Shown piece by piece: positions 32,290 through 42,850 of a stretch of DNA of 64,000 nucleotides. The stretch is from positions 149,910,473 through 149,974,472 of the forward strand of contig NC_134399.1 in the NCBI RefSeq assembly GCF_050003625.1. Direction: 5' to 3'. This stretch comes from Haematobia irritans. Lineage: Eukaryota; Arthropoda; Insecta; Diptera; Muscidae. The stretch's first letter is position 1, and each line of letters starts with the position of its first letter. A model generated the notes under the pieces. The model saw only the letters and a list, made by a program, of their open reading frames with translations. It searched no databases and was not told where the DNA came from. A program made the position numbers and the translations under genes.

Positions 32290-33323
32290 CATGGTTGTAT
32301 ATATAATTATGGACCGATATGGACCAATTCTTGCGTATTTGTTAGAGACCACATTCTAACACCACGTTCCAAATTTCAACCGCATCGGATTAATTTTGCT
32401 GCTCCAAGAGGCTCCGGAGGTCAAATCTGGGGATCGATTTATATGGGGGCTATATATAATTATGGACCGATATGGACCAATTCTTGCATGGTTGCTAGAG
32501 ACAATATATTAACACCACGTACCAAATTTCAATCGGATTGGATGACTTTTGCTCCTCTGAGGGGCTCCGGAGGTCAAATCTGGGGATCGGTTAATGTTAT
32601 ATGAGGGCTATATATAATTATGGGCCGATGTGCAATTTTCGCATGGTTATTAGAGAACATATACCAACACCATGTACCAAATTTCAGCCGGATCGGATGA
32701 AATTTGCTTCTTTTAGAGGCTCCGCAAGCCAAATCGGGGGATCGGTTCATATGCGGGCTATATATAATTATGGACCGATGTGGACCAATTTTTGCATGGT
32801 TGTTAGAGACCATATACTAACACCATGTACCACATTTCAGCCGGAGCGGATGAAAGTTGGTTTTCTTAAGAGGCTCCGCAAGCCAAATCGGGGGATCGGT
32901 TTATATGGGGGCTATATATACTTATGGACCGATGTGGACCAATTTTTGCATGGTTGTTAGAGACCATATACCAACACCATGTACCAAATTTCAGCCGGAT
33001 CGGATGAAATTTGCTTCTCTCAGAGCAATCGCAAGCCAAATTTGGGGGTCAGTTTATATGGGAGCTATACGTAAAAGTGAACCGATACCATTTGCAATAC
33101 CATCCGACCTACATCAATAACAACTATTTGTGCCAAGTTTCAAGTCGTTCGGAAGTTAGCGTGATTTCAACAGACGGACGGACGGACGGGCATGCTCAGA
33201 TCGGCTCAGAATTTCACCACGACCCAGAATATATATACTTTATGGGGTCTTAGAGCAATATTTCGATGTGTTACAAACGGAATGACAAAGTTAATATACC
33301 CCCGTCCTATGGTGGAGGGTATA
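32290..33323 (-). mobile_element. DINE-A element A6, 3'-truncated
   Basis: 5' end at the right (GGTGGAGGGTATA at 33323 on the + strand). Six core repeats of ~150 bp follow to the left and the element stops at 32290 without the 3' hairpin. The core is open in part on the plus strand. Confidence 0.75.
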
Positions 33324-33354
33324 ACAAGTTGATTTATTTTGTCAGAAGATTGTA

Positions 33355-33570
33355 ACTTTAATTGCTTTCTCGATTATAAGGGAATTCTTCCATTCAACTT
33401 TAATTAATTACATCGCACAATTGAAACAGCCTTTCTTCTACATTCTAACCAGAGCCATTTCGGAACTGTACACTATACGACAAAATATGTATGGCAACCC
33501 TGTTTTACAGTTATTTCATTTCTCTCACTCTCAATAAAAATATTCTCTGTTAGAATTATTCAGTCACAAT
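33355..33570 (+). repeat. Dispersed repeat of unknown class (partial copy)
   Basis: Matches the two ends of 31434-32105 joined together, as if the central 400 bp were missing. Confidence 0.5.
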
Positions 33571-34763
33571 AACACATCAGTGAGAAATAAACATTGTTTT
33601 CTGCAGCAATACCATTTACAACGTAGAATTTTTATTTGTGACTCTCAATGAATTTCTCCCATAATTTACTTTAAGATCGAATGTTTTGATAAATATTGTA
33701 GAAACAAATGTTACAACAATTTTGAATGAAAACATAATACAAGTAAACAGTGAAGATCAATGTAGCAAATAAATATGATTTATAATTGTCAATTGTCCCT
33801 TAAACTAAAAATATATTGTAGTGAAATGTGTTTGACTAATACTGTGCATATGTGTGAAGATAAAAGGAGACAGTAAAAAAATATATAAAAATTAGTAGTG
33901 ATACACTACAGTGATATTGTGGTAAGTTCTTAATTTTGAAGTTTCTTTAAAATACTTATGTACATATGTTCTGCTCTGCTCGGCACTGCATCGAAATGTG
34001 CAGTGTCTACTCAGGTTAATAAAGCCACGTAGCAAAAAGTTTACGTATAGTAAACCAATTTTTATAAAAAAAAAAGATTTGACATTAAAGATTGGTATTA
34101 GGCGCACATATGGGTTCCACCCATTACAATTACCTTTCTTAAATATTTTAATTTTAATTTAGTCCTTATACTACAATTATACGAGTAGTTAGTTATATAC
34201 TTTGACAATTTTTAAATAAGCTGATATTTCAGTGTTTCAAATTTTTCGTGAAATAAACTTTGATAAGTTGAAATTTCGACTCATTGAAATATTGCCGTAA
34301 GCACATAGATTTGTTGTTCTTAAAATGTCAATACGGCGGCAAATAATTTTCTATTATAAAATCAAGTTGAGGTTATCCGAATGGTAATGAGATTAGTTGT
34401 ACAACCAATATTACCATCTAATTAACAATTCATTCATATAAGTTAGATTTTTGCAACTTATATTAAATGATTATGGTTATCATCTGCCTATTTGGGTGCT
34501 AAATTTGAGTCGAGATGAATATATTTGGTGACGCACAGTGATTCGAAATCGCTTTTTTTGGAAATAATTCTATAACTTTTGAACAAATAAAGATATTAAC
34601 ATAATTTTTTCTTTGTATGGTATTTTCCACTAACTTGGAAACCCCTTTATATTGAAATTTTTTGGGAATTAAAAACATGAATTGAAATCTTTATTACTTT
34701 TGAACTAATTGTGATATCATTATGATTTTTATTGAGTTTTGCAGGGAAAATTATTTTATTTTT
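33571..34763. other. Intergenic, no gene seen
   Basis: AT-rich. A perfect-looking donor GTGGTAAGTTC lies near 33918, but no coding exon precedes it. No repeat family recognised before the DINE start at 34764. Confidence 0.35.
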
Positions 34764-34785
34764 TATACCCTCCACCAGGGATCCG

Positions 34786-34905
34786 GAGCGGTCCATTTTT
34801 TTCGCTCCGCTCCGCTCCCGCTCCGGAGAAAAATAAACCGCTCCGCTCCACGCTCCGCTCCGAGAAAAAAAATCGCTCCGCTCCGCTCCTCTTCGAGAAA
34901 ATTAT
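34786..34905 (+). repeat. CGCTCCG subterminal cluster of the hAT
   Basis: About ten CGCTCC/GCTCCG words interspersed with GAGAAAAA. Subterminal short repeats of this kind commonly bind hAT transposases; the right end has only a short counterpart (CACTCCGCTTCGCTCCGG). Confidence 0.6.
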
Positions 34906-34935
34906 AGTACAAACATTGTATTATTTGTACAATTG

Positions 34936-35302
34936 AGTTTTATTTTATGGGGGCACAGCGTGACCCCATTTGTCGAAATCGGGCGATACATATATATGGG
35001 AGCTATATCTAAATTTGATCCGATTTCTTCCAAATTCAATAGCGTTCGTCCTTGTGCCCAAAAAACTCCCTGTACCAAATTTCATCAAAATCTGTTAATA
35101 ATTGCGACCAGAATCCTGTGAACAACAAATACATGAACAGACGGACGGACCAAACCAAGCGCTAGATCAACTCAGGAGGTGATTCTGAGTCGATCGGTAT
35201 ATATTTTATGGGGTCTAAAATCAATATTACTGGTAGGCACATTTTTTGGCAGATCAAACTTATTATACCCTAATCACTATGTGGTTTAGGGTATAATGAC
35301 TT
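34936..35302 (-). mobile_element. DINE-C fragment inside the hAT
   Basis: 5' end at the right (TATACCCTAATCACTATGTG, GGTTTAGGGTATA). The body matches 44955-45312 (GAAATCGGGCGATACATATA, CAAGCGCTAGATC). The 3' half is missing. Confidence 0.65.
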
Positions 35303-36179
35303 TAAAACAATGTGTTGAAACATTTTATTCATTTTGATGATTTTTTCAGAAATATTAAATCCATTTTGACTTCATTAAAACGAAATTTTCATTCATGTTA
35401 GGATACACATTTTTATGTCGAATCACTTAGCTATAAGGACAAACAGACTTCATTCAAAAGTTTAGAGACTTTTAGACAAGGAAACAACTTTATTTCAGAG
35501 AAATACGTCTTCTATTCTAAGCAAAATTCGTATTTTAAGCATGTGAAATATTTGGCCTCCCGACAATATTCTTTGCGGTGCACCATCTACTATTTAATAT
35601 GTGATAGAAACCAAATTTATGAAAATGGACCAAAATGGGCCAAATTCTGTTTGGTCCGACCATCGGACCAAATTTAAAAATTAGAAATCTTTTGGTCCAA
35701 TTTTGGTCCGATCGGACCAACACGGCAACGCTGATTGGAATTGAAAGTCTATACACAGAGTAGAAGTAACTACTTGTTGTTTTGCAACAGACGTAGAGTA
35801 GAGGTTTTGTTATATTTGTAATGTGTGTGTATATTTATGTTTGCAACAACCTCCATCGAAATCAGTCCGTGGTATACCTAAGAATATTCTTAATCAGATC
35901 CAGTGTTACCTAGTTTCGCTTTTTTCCCCTTTATTGTAAAAATACATTTTCGAACAACGTTTTTAAGAAATGTTCGTTCTCAAAAAAGTAGATAACATGC
36001 AATCATACAAGTCAAGTAATTAATTTTCAATGTGAAAAATTAAAATAAATGTATATGTGCACATTTTTCAACCAAAATTGAAACTATCCATAATTTTAAT
36101 AAAATTTTCGAGAACTAATATCAGAAATAAGAGAATGCTAGACTATAGTACAATAGTAAAGCAAATATGAATGTCCTTA
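35303..36179. other. hAT interior, repeat scraps
   Basis: 35290-35560 is a partial copy of the repeat at 36181-36830 (GGATACACATTTTTATG, AAATACGTCTTCT). 35628-35736 is the GGACCAAA-rich segment ending GGTCCGATCGGACC, a palindrome. No gene seen. Confidence 0.4.
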
Positions 36180-36180
36180 C

Positions 36181-36830
36181 ACTGAAAAAAGCATACCAGG
36201 TTCCAAAGATTTTGTCTTTACTTTAACAGTTTGGGTATTAATTCCGAGCCAAAGAAGCGAAGGATACTTTAAAGTCGCAATTCTCTTTTAAATTTGGGGG
36301 TTATGTACTTGCTTCTAGGAAGCAAATGTTAATTTTTAATTTTTTAGATTTTTTTCGTCAGTTGTTATCAAAATCCTTTAAAAACGAGTTAACGACAATT
36401 TTATTTTCCGTATTAAGACTCTACTTCCAGTAGAAATTATGCTATGTTTCAAGTAAACAGTGTCTTTAAAATAAAGTGTTGAAAACATGTCTTATTTTTT
36501 AACGATTTTTTGCTTTGTAGGCAAGATGCAAAAAGGAAACAAAAGACAATTTTATTAATTTTAAAGAATTTTTCTTAATTATTAAAGTCACGTTGACCTT
36601 ACCTCAAAAATTTTAACTTTCATGTTATGATACACATTTTTAAGTAAAATCACTTTATTATAAGGATATTACAACTTCATTCAAAAGTTTATTGACTTTT
36701 GGACAAGAAAAAGAACTTTATTTTAGAGAAATGCGTCTTCCATGTTAAGCAAAATTTGCATTCTTATTCTAAGGACATGAAATCTTTGACTTCACGACAT
36801 TTTTTTTTTCTGCGCAGAAAACTAAAAAAT
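36181..36830. mobile_element. CACTGAAAAAAGCATAC repeat (copy 1)
   Basis: Starts CACTGAAAAAAGCATACCAG and GGTTCCAAAGATTTTGTC. Ends with AATGCGTCTTCC, CACGACATTTTTTTTTTC and TGCGCAG. A second copy begins at 63461 and runs off the window. TIR class not determined. Confidence 0.55.
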
Positions 36831-37258
36831 TAAATATAAATAAGATCGTTTAATTGCATTTATTTGACCTTCATTACAAACATCTTTGTAGTAATACGGG
36901 ATGAAATTGATCGAAAGTACTGTTGTTACTTTTACACGCAAAAAAATAATTCTTTCCTCCCAAACGAAATTTTAGACAAACAAAGTTCGTTTCTCATTTG
37001 CTTTTCGATGTAAGGAAGTGTATTTGGGAGAAAAGTATATACTTTTTGTGATAACCGTTTATTCTTTTCCAGGATGTAGAAACAATTTCATAAGGACAAA
37101 CTCAAAAAAAAAACATTGTTTTCTTGCTAATTGCATTTTCCCTCATATCTTTCTCACACCCACGATGTTTTTTAGTTCTTAACACCTTTTCCTGTAATAC
37201 CAACAATGTAGAAGAAATTATACGATTTTATAAATTTTTAAAATTTTGTTTACCTTTC

Positions 37259-37328
37259 GCCTGGACGGAGAATCGAACCGCGGACCATGCACTTTGTAAG
37301 CCAACACACTAACCACTGAGCTATGTAC
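37259..37328 (-). other. tRNA-like module, left (family 1, copy 3)
   Basis: Identical boxes to copy 1: TAGCTCAGTGG and GGTTCGATTC, with the same TTACAAAGTGCATGG centre. Confidence 0.65.
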
Positions 37329-37443
37329 CTGTTATGGTCATCAATAGATAAATATCCATATAAGTTACATTTATATAGCATAGCTTGCGGCGCCCACGAA
37401 CCGAATAAACAAAGTTTATTTAACAGAAACAAACATTTAGTTT

Positions 37444-37516
37444 GGCACCGTGGTGCAGTGGTTGCTACGTCCGACTTGCATGCCAAGGGTCGTGGGTTCG
37501 ATTTCTGCTTCGACCA
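37444..37516 (+). other. tRNA-like module, right (family 1, copy 3)
   Basis: GGCACCGTGGTGCAGTGG, GACTTGCATGCCAAGGG, B-box GGGTTCGATTTC, then TTCGACCA and a T-run at 37520. The B-box has C-to-T changes at its end relative to copy 1. Confidence 0.62.
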
Positions 37517-39301
37517 AAGTTTTTTTTTTTGTTTTTTTTTGTACATATATTCCAGATATGTTCGGAAGATTCCGAAAAAATGTTCAACATTTCATTGTAG
37601 TATATTGAATTTTGAACTGCAAAATGTGTCTTATTAAAGACCTAAAGTCAGAAAAGAACAGTGTTTGATATAAACGAAATGGACTGTGTTGTTGTTTCAA
37701 AAATAACTTTTTTTATTGAAAAAATAAAAATTTTGTAACAAACGAATTTTTTTGGTGATAAAAGTTTAAAATTTTGGAAGCAATTCAAAAAACTCTAACA
37801 AAAGAAAAACGTTTTCGGTACACGTTTTCCAAACGTTTTTTTTTTTCTTTGCGTGTACAACACATACTAGAAATATATTTTGACATTTGCCGTTTTTGAA
37901 AACAATTACTAAAAAACCACGTTGTGTTTTCCCCAATGTACGTACGTACAAAAATACATATCGTACATTTTAAACGTTTACTCACACTACGCTAAGTACT
38001 AGCTAAATTTGAAATTACCTACACAGTGTAATTTCAAAGTTACACTCCGCTTCGCTCCGGATCCCTGCCCTCCACCATAGGGAGGGGGTATATTAACTTT
38101 GTCATTCCGTTTGTAACACATCGAAATATTGCTCTAAGACCCCATAAAGTATATATATTCTGGGTCGTGGTGAAATTCTGAGTCGATCTGAGCATGTCCG
38201 TCCGTCCGTCTGTTGAAATCACGCTAACTTCCGAACGAAACAAGCGATCGACTTGAAACTTGGCACAAGTAGTTGTTATTGATGTAGGTTGGATGGTATT
38301 GCAAATGGGCAATATCGGTCCACTTTTACGTATAGCCCCCATATAAATGGACCCCCAAATTTGGCTTGCGATTGCTCTAAGAGAAGAAAATTTCATCCGA
38401 TCCGGCTGAAATTTGGTATATAGTGTTAGTATATGGTCTCTAACAACCATGCAAAAATTGGTCCACATCGGTCGATAATTACATATAGCCCCCATATAAA
38501 CCGATCCCCCGATTTGGCTTGTGGAGCCTCTAAGAGAAGCAAATTTCATTCGATCCGGTTGAAATTTGGTACATGGTGTTAGTATATGGTCTCTAACAAC
38601 CATGCAACAATTGGTCCACATCGGTCCATAATTACATATAGCACCCATATAAACCGATCCCCCGATTTGGCTTGCGGAGCCTCTAAGAGAAGCAAATTTC
38701 ATCCGATCTGGCTGAAATTTGGTACATGGTGTTAGTATATAGTCTCTAATGACCATGCAAAAATTGGTCCACATCGGTTCATAATTATATATATAAATCG
38801 ATCACCAGATTTGACCTCCGGAGCCCCTTGGAAGAGCAAAATTCATCCGATTCAGTTGAAATTTAGTACGTGATGTTAGTATATGGTATCCAACAATCAT
38901 GCAGGAGGTGGTTCATATCAGTCCATAATTATATATAGCCCCCATATAAACCGATCCCCAGATTTGACCTCTGGTGCCTTTTGGAGAAGCAAAATTCATT
39001 CGATCTGGTTAAAATTTGGTACGTGGTGGTAGTATATGATATTTAACAACCATGCCAAAAATGGTCCCTATCAGTCCATAATCATATATAGCCCCCATAT
39101 AAACCGATCCCGAGATTTTGTTTTGGAGCCTCTTGGAGGAGAAAATTTCATCCGAGTCAGTTGAAATTTGGTACATTGTGCTAGTATAGGGCCGTTAACA
39201 ACCATGCCTAACTACGTCCATACCGGTCTATAGTTATATATAGCCCTTAGATAAATCGATCCCCAATCACACAAAAAGTGGTCCATATCAAGTTCATAAT
39301 T

Positions 39302-39380
39302 CACCACTGTGGTATCACAATGGACTGAATAGTCTAAGTGAGCCTGATACATCGGGCTGCCACATAACCTAACCTAACCT
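39302..39380 (+). mobile_element. 5'-truncated SINE with 12-bp target duplication
   Basis: AAGTTCATAATT occurs at 39290-39301 and 39381-39392, flanking CACCACTGTGGTATCAC...CTAACCTAACCT. The truncated 5' end, simple-sequence tail and target duplication show retroposition. Same 3' end as the longer SINE ending at 53774. Confidence 0.8.
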
Positions 39381-39781
39381 AAGTTCATAATTCTATATAG
39401 CCCCCATATTTCAATTTCCATGTCGATTCATAATTATTTGTAGACTTACCTATACATAACTTGTTTGTCTAATATATACCACGTATGGACTAACTCACAA
39501 TTTAGAAAACGATGTTAAGAAGTTTTAAGATACCACAACGCAAGTAATTCGATTGTGGATGATAGTCTTTCGTAGAAGTTTCTACGCAATCCATGGTGGA
39601 GGGTACATAAGATTCGGCCTGGCCGAACTTACGGCCGTATATACTTGTTTTCCATTTTTTCACAATAACAAATGTTGCTTCACAAAAGACGCTCTATGTC
39701 ACAAACTAATTGACTTACCGATGTCAAATTTTGACACGAATCATTTGAAGGTTGGTACTATACAAAAATAATATGCATTTA

Positions 39782-41080
39782 AAGGGCGATACGGTCAAAA
39801 TTTGGTTAACATAAACTTGACGTATTTCTTTCAATTTTGCATTTAAAAAACCTGAACACCCCTCATTTTGAAGGTGTGTGTGTGTAGAATGTTGCTCCTA
39901 TTTTGATTTTGGAATTCACTCTTCAGTTGTCAAAATGCCGTCCAAGCAAGAAGAGCAGCGTATCAAAATTTTGCTCGCGCATCGCGAAAATCCGAACTAC
40001 TCGCACGCAAAGCTGGCAAAATCGCTAAAAGTTGCCAAATCGACCATTACAAATGTAATTAAAGTGTTTGGGGAACGTTTGTCGACAGCCAGGAAGTCTG
40101 GATCGGGGGGAAATCGAAAACCGGAAGCCGCCGAGATGACAAAGAGAGTTGCCGGTAGTTTCAAGCGAAACCCTAACCTCTCTCTCCGAGATGCCGTAAA
40201 TAAGCTGGGTGTATCGTCTACAACCGTACATCGAGCCAAAAAACGAGCCGGACTATCGACTAACAAGAAGGTAGTGACTCCAAATCGCGATGATAAACTA
40301 AATACGACGGCCAAAGCGCGATCCCGGAGGCTGTACACGACGATGCTGACGAAGTTTGACTGCGTGGTAATGGACGACGAAACCTACGTCAAAGCCGACT
40401 ACAAGCATCTTCCGGGACAGGAGTTTTATACGGCAAAAGAAGGGGAAAGGTAGCAGATATTTTCAAGCACATAAAACTGTCAAAGTTCGCAAAGAAATAT
40501 CTGGTTTGGCAAGCCATCTGTACCTGTGGCTTGAAAAGCAGCATTTTCATAGCTTCCGGGACAGTCAACCAAGAAATTTACGTGAAAGAGTGTTTGAATA
40601 AACGTCTGCTGCCTTTCCTGAAGAAACACGGTTGTTCCGTACTGTTTTGGCCGGATTTGGCATCTTGCCATTACGGTAAAAAGGCCATGGAGTGGTACGC
40701 CGCCAACAACGTGCAGGTGGTTCCCAAGGACAAGAACCATCCCAACACGCCAGAGCTCCGCCCAATTGAGAAATACTGGGCTAGTGTCAAGCGGAACCTA
40801 AAGAAGACCAAAAAAACTGCTAAGGACGAGCAGCAGTTCAAGGCAGACTGGCTTTCTGCGGCGAAGAAGGTGGACAAGGTGGCTGTACAAAATCTGATGG
40901 CAGGTGTCAAGCGTGAGGCCCGGCAATTCGGATTTGGAAAAGCGAAAGCCTAACTGAATATTTTTCCTGAATTTTATACTAATTGAACTTGAAAAAGAAA
41001 TTTAATTTGATTTTTTAAATAAACGATTTCACCGATTTACACGCGTTTTCCCTTGACCAAATTTTGACCGTATCACCCTT
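39782..41080 (+). mobile_element. DD37E Tc1/mariner element, copy A (full length)
   Basis: 1299 bp, flanked by TA (39780-39781, 41081-41082); the empty site is readable at 28973-28990. Inverted ends AAGGGYGATACGGTCAAAAT. Contains one transposase gene with a single frameshift. Confidence 0.92.
39935..40953 (+). pseudogene. DD37E Tc1/mariner transposase, one frameshift
   Basis: Starts MPSKQEEQRIKILL at 39935. Paired helix-turn-helix regions (KLAKSLKVAKSTITNVI, LSLRDAVNKLGVSSTTVHR), then the catalytic residues: first Asp in VVMDDETYVKAD, second in LFWPDLASCHY, Glu in ELRPIEKYW. The second Asp and the Glu are separated by 37 residues, as in the mosquito ITmD37E group. After ...EFYTAK one base is missing compared with the copy at 48698 (AAAGAAGG for AAAGGAAGG, near 40438). 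The frame resumes with KVADIFKHIKLSK and ends ...FGFGKAKA. Otherwise near-intact. Confidence 0.9.
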
Positions 41081-41135
41081 TAATACTAGCGACGTCGTCT
41101 ATGTGTCAGACCGGGGATTTATCAGCCAACCTATT

Positions 41136-41353
41136 ATAATTTAGTTCATTTTTCGCACAACGTAGTTCATTCTTCCTATAAAACAGTTTACTTGTTTTTC
41201 TGTGTAGTAGGAAGTAAATATGTATTCAATAGTTTTTGTTTTTCATTAATTTTTATTGTTATACCTTTTAATATAAGTATTTTTATATAAAGCGGTATGC
41301 TAAAGTGGGCACGACGAATTTTCTTGGAGAACTATGAAGTATCGACATTTTGC
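41136..41353. other. 3' flank of the 41354-41740 gene
   Basis: Holds AATAAA on the minus strand and TAGTTCATTCTTCC words also seen in the MITE at 13200. No other feature. Confidence 0.35.
41252..41257 (-). terminator. Poly(A) signal AATAAA for the 41354-41740 gene
   Basis: AATAAA on the minus strand, about 100 bp past the stop codon. Confidence 0.5.
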
Positions 41354-41740
41354 CTAACCACGGCGAATTTTCTTGGGATCAGCTTTCATAGCCGGTTTAG
41401 CTTTAGTCTTTTTGATGGGAGCTTTCTTTGCAACGGCTTTCTTAAGTGTACGATGCTTCCTAGTTATTGTTGGTTTTTTCCCCTTTGGATTTAGTTTTCT
41501 GTGGTTTTTGGATGGAGGTGCTCCAGCGCCTCCAGCGGCTGGAGAACTTCCTCCAGACGATGACCCACTACCGTAGTAATCGTAGTAATAATCATCCCCG
41601 GATCCAGATCCAGATCCACTTAGTCCACTCTCTTCATCATCAGTTGCAACATCAGCACTTTCTTCTTCAGCTGCAGCATTACACTCAATGAATATTGTGG
41701 CCAATAAGCCAAGTAGCGTAAAATAAAATAAAAGTTTCAT
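41354..41740 (-). CDS. Small secreted Ser/Gly/Asp/Tyr-rich protein with basic C-terminus
   Basis: Single exon, 128 residues, starting at the ATG at 41740. A hydrophobic signal peptide (MKLLFYFTLLGLLATIFIEC) is followed by an acidic stretch (EEESADVATDDEES), Ser-Gly dipeptides that could carry glycosaminoglycan or mucin-type sugars (GSGSGSG, SGSSSGGSS), a DDYYYDYY cluster, and a Lys/Arg-rich tail (KKAVAKKAPIKKTKAK). A TATA box lies about 80 bp upstream and an AATAAA about 100 bp downstream. The family is not recognised. The layout resembles insect salivary/glue or extracellular-matrix proteins, but that is inference. It shares strand, size, signal peptide and basic tail with the gene at 50296-50793, so the two may belong to one tissue-specific set. 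Confidence 0.8.
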   Translation of the reverse strand: MKLLFYFTLLGLLATIFIECNAAAEEESADVATDDEESGLSGSGSGSGDDYYYDYYGSGSSSGGSSPAAGGAGAPPSKNHRKLNPKGKKPTITRKHRTLKKAVAKKAPIKKTKAKPAMKADPKKIRRG

Positions 41741-41790
41741 CTTCAACAATTTAATAAAAACAATTCGATATTATTTTAGAGCTCTGAATA

Positions 41791-41831
41791 TTGTTCTGAT
41801 ATCTCTTGGATCTAAGATCCTATTTATATCC
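41791..41831 (-). promoter_or_regulatory. Core promoter of the 41354-41740 gene
   Basis: On the minus strand, GATATAAATAGG (41819-41830) is a strong TATA box. About 25-30 bp downstream lies ATCAGAAC (41791-41799), an initiator-like site. The spacing and the distance to the ATG (41740) fit a short 5' UTR. Confidence 0.65.
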
Positions 41832-42204
41832 AAATTTTACGAAAATTAGTTGTATAAGAATTCGGTATTTTGATTAGCTTCATAGTTTATTTAATGCAAG
41901 TAAATAGTAAAATTTTCACTTCTAATTAGTAATATTAATTAAACACACATAGGTTTGTTTCATAAATAGCTTTTAAGTTAGAGAATAGATTTGTATGTAC
42001 TATATTCATAAATATAGGCGGTAATAAGAAATAATAACAGTATGTACGTAAAAAATATACACTAATTTCCTAATCAATCCTTTACTAATTTCACACAACG
42101 TATTTGTATTATGGCACTTCGCAAAGATGCAAACAATTAGCAACATTAGAACGCAGTTAATAAACCTATCAATTAAGTCAATATTCCACAAAATGAAGCA
42201 AACA
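41832..42204. other. Upstream region of the 41354-41740 gene
   Basis: AT-rich with AATTAGT repeats. No coding feature or clear enhancer motif recognised. Confidence 0.35.
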
Positions 42205-42231
42205 TACCCAGCAAAAAAAATTGGAAGTTGC

Positions 42232-42480
42232 TCCACAAACATTTCTTTTAAAGCCCATCCCAGGATCCCCCATCGAGTTTCTTCAACTTCCGATGAAGTC
42301 CTTTTGGACAAGTTCACAAACATTTCTTCTAAAGCGCGTCGTGGGATCCCCCAATGATTTTTTTCCACTTCCGATGCAATCCTTTTGGACAAGTGCACAA
42401 ACATTTCTTCTAAAGCGTATCTTGGGATCCCCCAAGTGAAATTGGTTTCTACTTCCGATGCAGTCCTTTTGGACAAGTAT
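42232..42480 (-). repeat. Three ~82-bp tandem repeats in the family-3 element
   Basis: Each unit has ACAAACATTTCTTYTAAAGC, GGATCCCCCA and TCCGATG...TCCTTTTGGACAAG. The minus strand is open across them and reads SKRTASEVE...ALEEMFV repeats, but there is no other sign of coding. Confidence 0.75.
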
Positions 42481-42614
42481 TAGAAAGAACGCAATCAGGG
42501 TATTTTAAGTGCAAATTTTGGACAGTTAAATTTAAAAAAAATAGAAAACTAATAAAAAAATATAAAATTAATAAAAAAGTAAAAAAAAAAATAATAATAA
42601 TAAAAAATAAATTT

Positions 42615-42690
42615 CATCCCCGCTGGGATTTGAACCTGTGCCGTTTGACTTTTTCGCTTCCATGGAAGTTCTTTTGAGAAGATTTTGCAA
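42615..42690 (-). other. Partial tRNA-like module (B-box only)
   Basis: Minus strand GGCACAGGTTCAAATCCCAG contains a perfect-looking B-box. The 5' half is unlike a tRNA and no A-box is seen. Confidence 0.4.
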
Positions 42691-42773
42691 ATTACGAGAA
42701 TTTTTATTTTTTTGGTTTATTTGTAGGATCATGTCACACACATTTGAATTGACCTTTCGACGCTTTATATTCA

Positions 42774-42850
42774 ATGGCGTTTGTGGCTGAGTGTGCTAAG
42801 GCGTTCTGTTATGGTGCCAGCAAACCCAGGTTCAAGCCCTGGCCAGAGCG
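42774..42850 (+). other. tRNA-like module (Leu/Ser-like)
   Basis: GGCGTTTGTGGCTGAGTGTG (A-box TGGCTGAGTG), GCTAAGGCGTTCTG, extended variable region, B-box AGGTTCAAGCCC, ending GGCCAGAGCG. CCAGG/CCTGG T-stem pairing is good. Confidence 0.6.

Larger units (their letters stand above)
36933..37857. mobile_element. TACACG TIR element with divergent tRNA-like pair (family 1, copy 3)
   Basis: Left end TACACGCAAAAAAATAATTC, right end TTTTTTCTTTGCGTGTA. Very similar to copy 1 along its whole length (~925 bp), implying recent activity. Nested in the hAT. Confidence 0.88.
34776..38067. mobile_element. hAT-type element, 3.3 kb, with exact 8-bp target duplication
   Basis: Perfect 15-bp inverted ends CAGGGATCCGGAGCG (34776-34790, 38053-38067) flanked by CCCTCCAC (34768-34775 and 38068-38075). 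CAG-type ends and 8-bp duplication are hAT hallmarks. The left subterminal region is a GCTCCG cluster. The interior holds a DINE-C fragment, a CACTGAAAAAA repeat and a family-1 tRNA element, but no hAT transposase, so it is non-autonomous. Confidence 0.9.
34764..39647 (+). mobile_element. DINE-A element A7, split by a 3.3-kb hAT
   Basis: The first 12 bp (TATACCCTCCAC, 34764-34775) are separated from the rest (38068-39647) by the hAT element and its target duplication. After removal the sequence reads as a normal family-A start. Core repeats lie at 38270-39240, a SINE fragment sits at 39302-39380, and the 3' end is GGCCTGGCCGAACTTACGGC...ATACTTG. Confidence 0.85.
39651..41135 (-). mobile_element. 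Himar1-like mariner end remnant, split by DD37E
   Basis: Matches only the 5' UTR and terminus of the mariner at 26990 (CACAATAACAAATGTTGC, GACGCTCTATGTCACAAAC, GTCAGACCGGGGATTTATC). It directly abuts the 3' end of DINE element A7, and the DD37E element 39782-41080 is inserted at its TA in GCATTTAATACTAG. Confidence 0.8.

Noticed and set aside
34722..34936. Arg/Ser/Pro-rich frames in the GCTCCG region
   Set aside because: Translation of a hAT subterminal repeat cluster across the element border.
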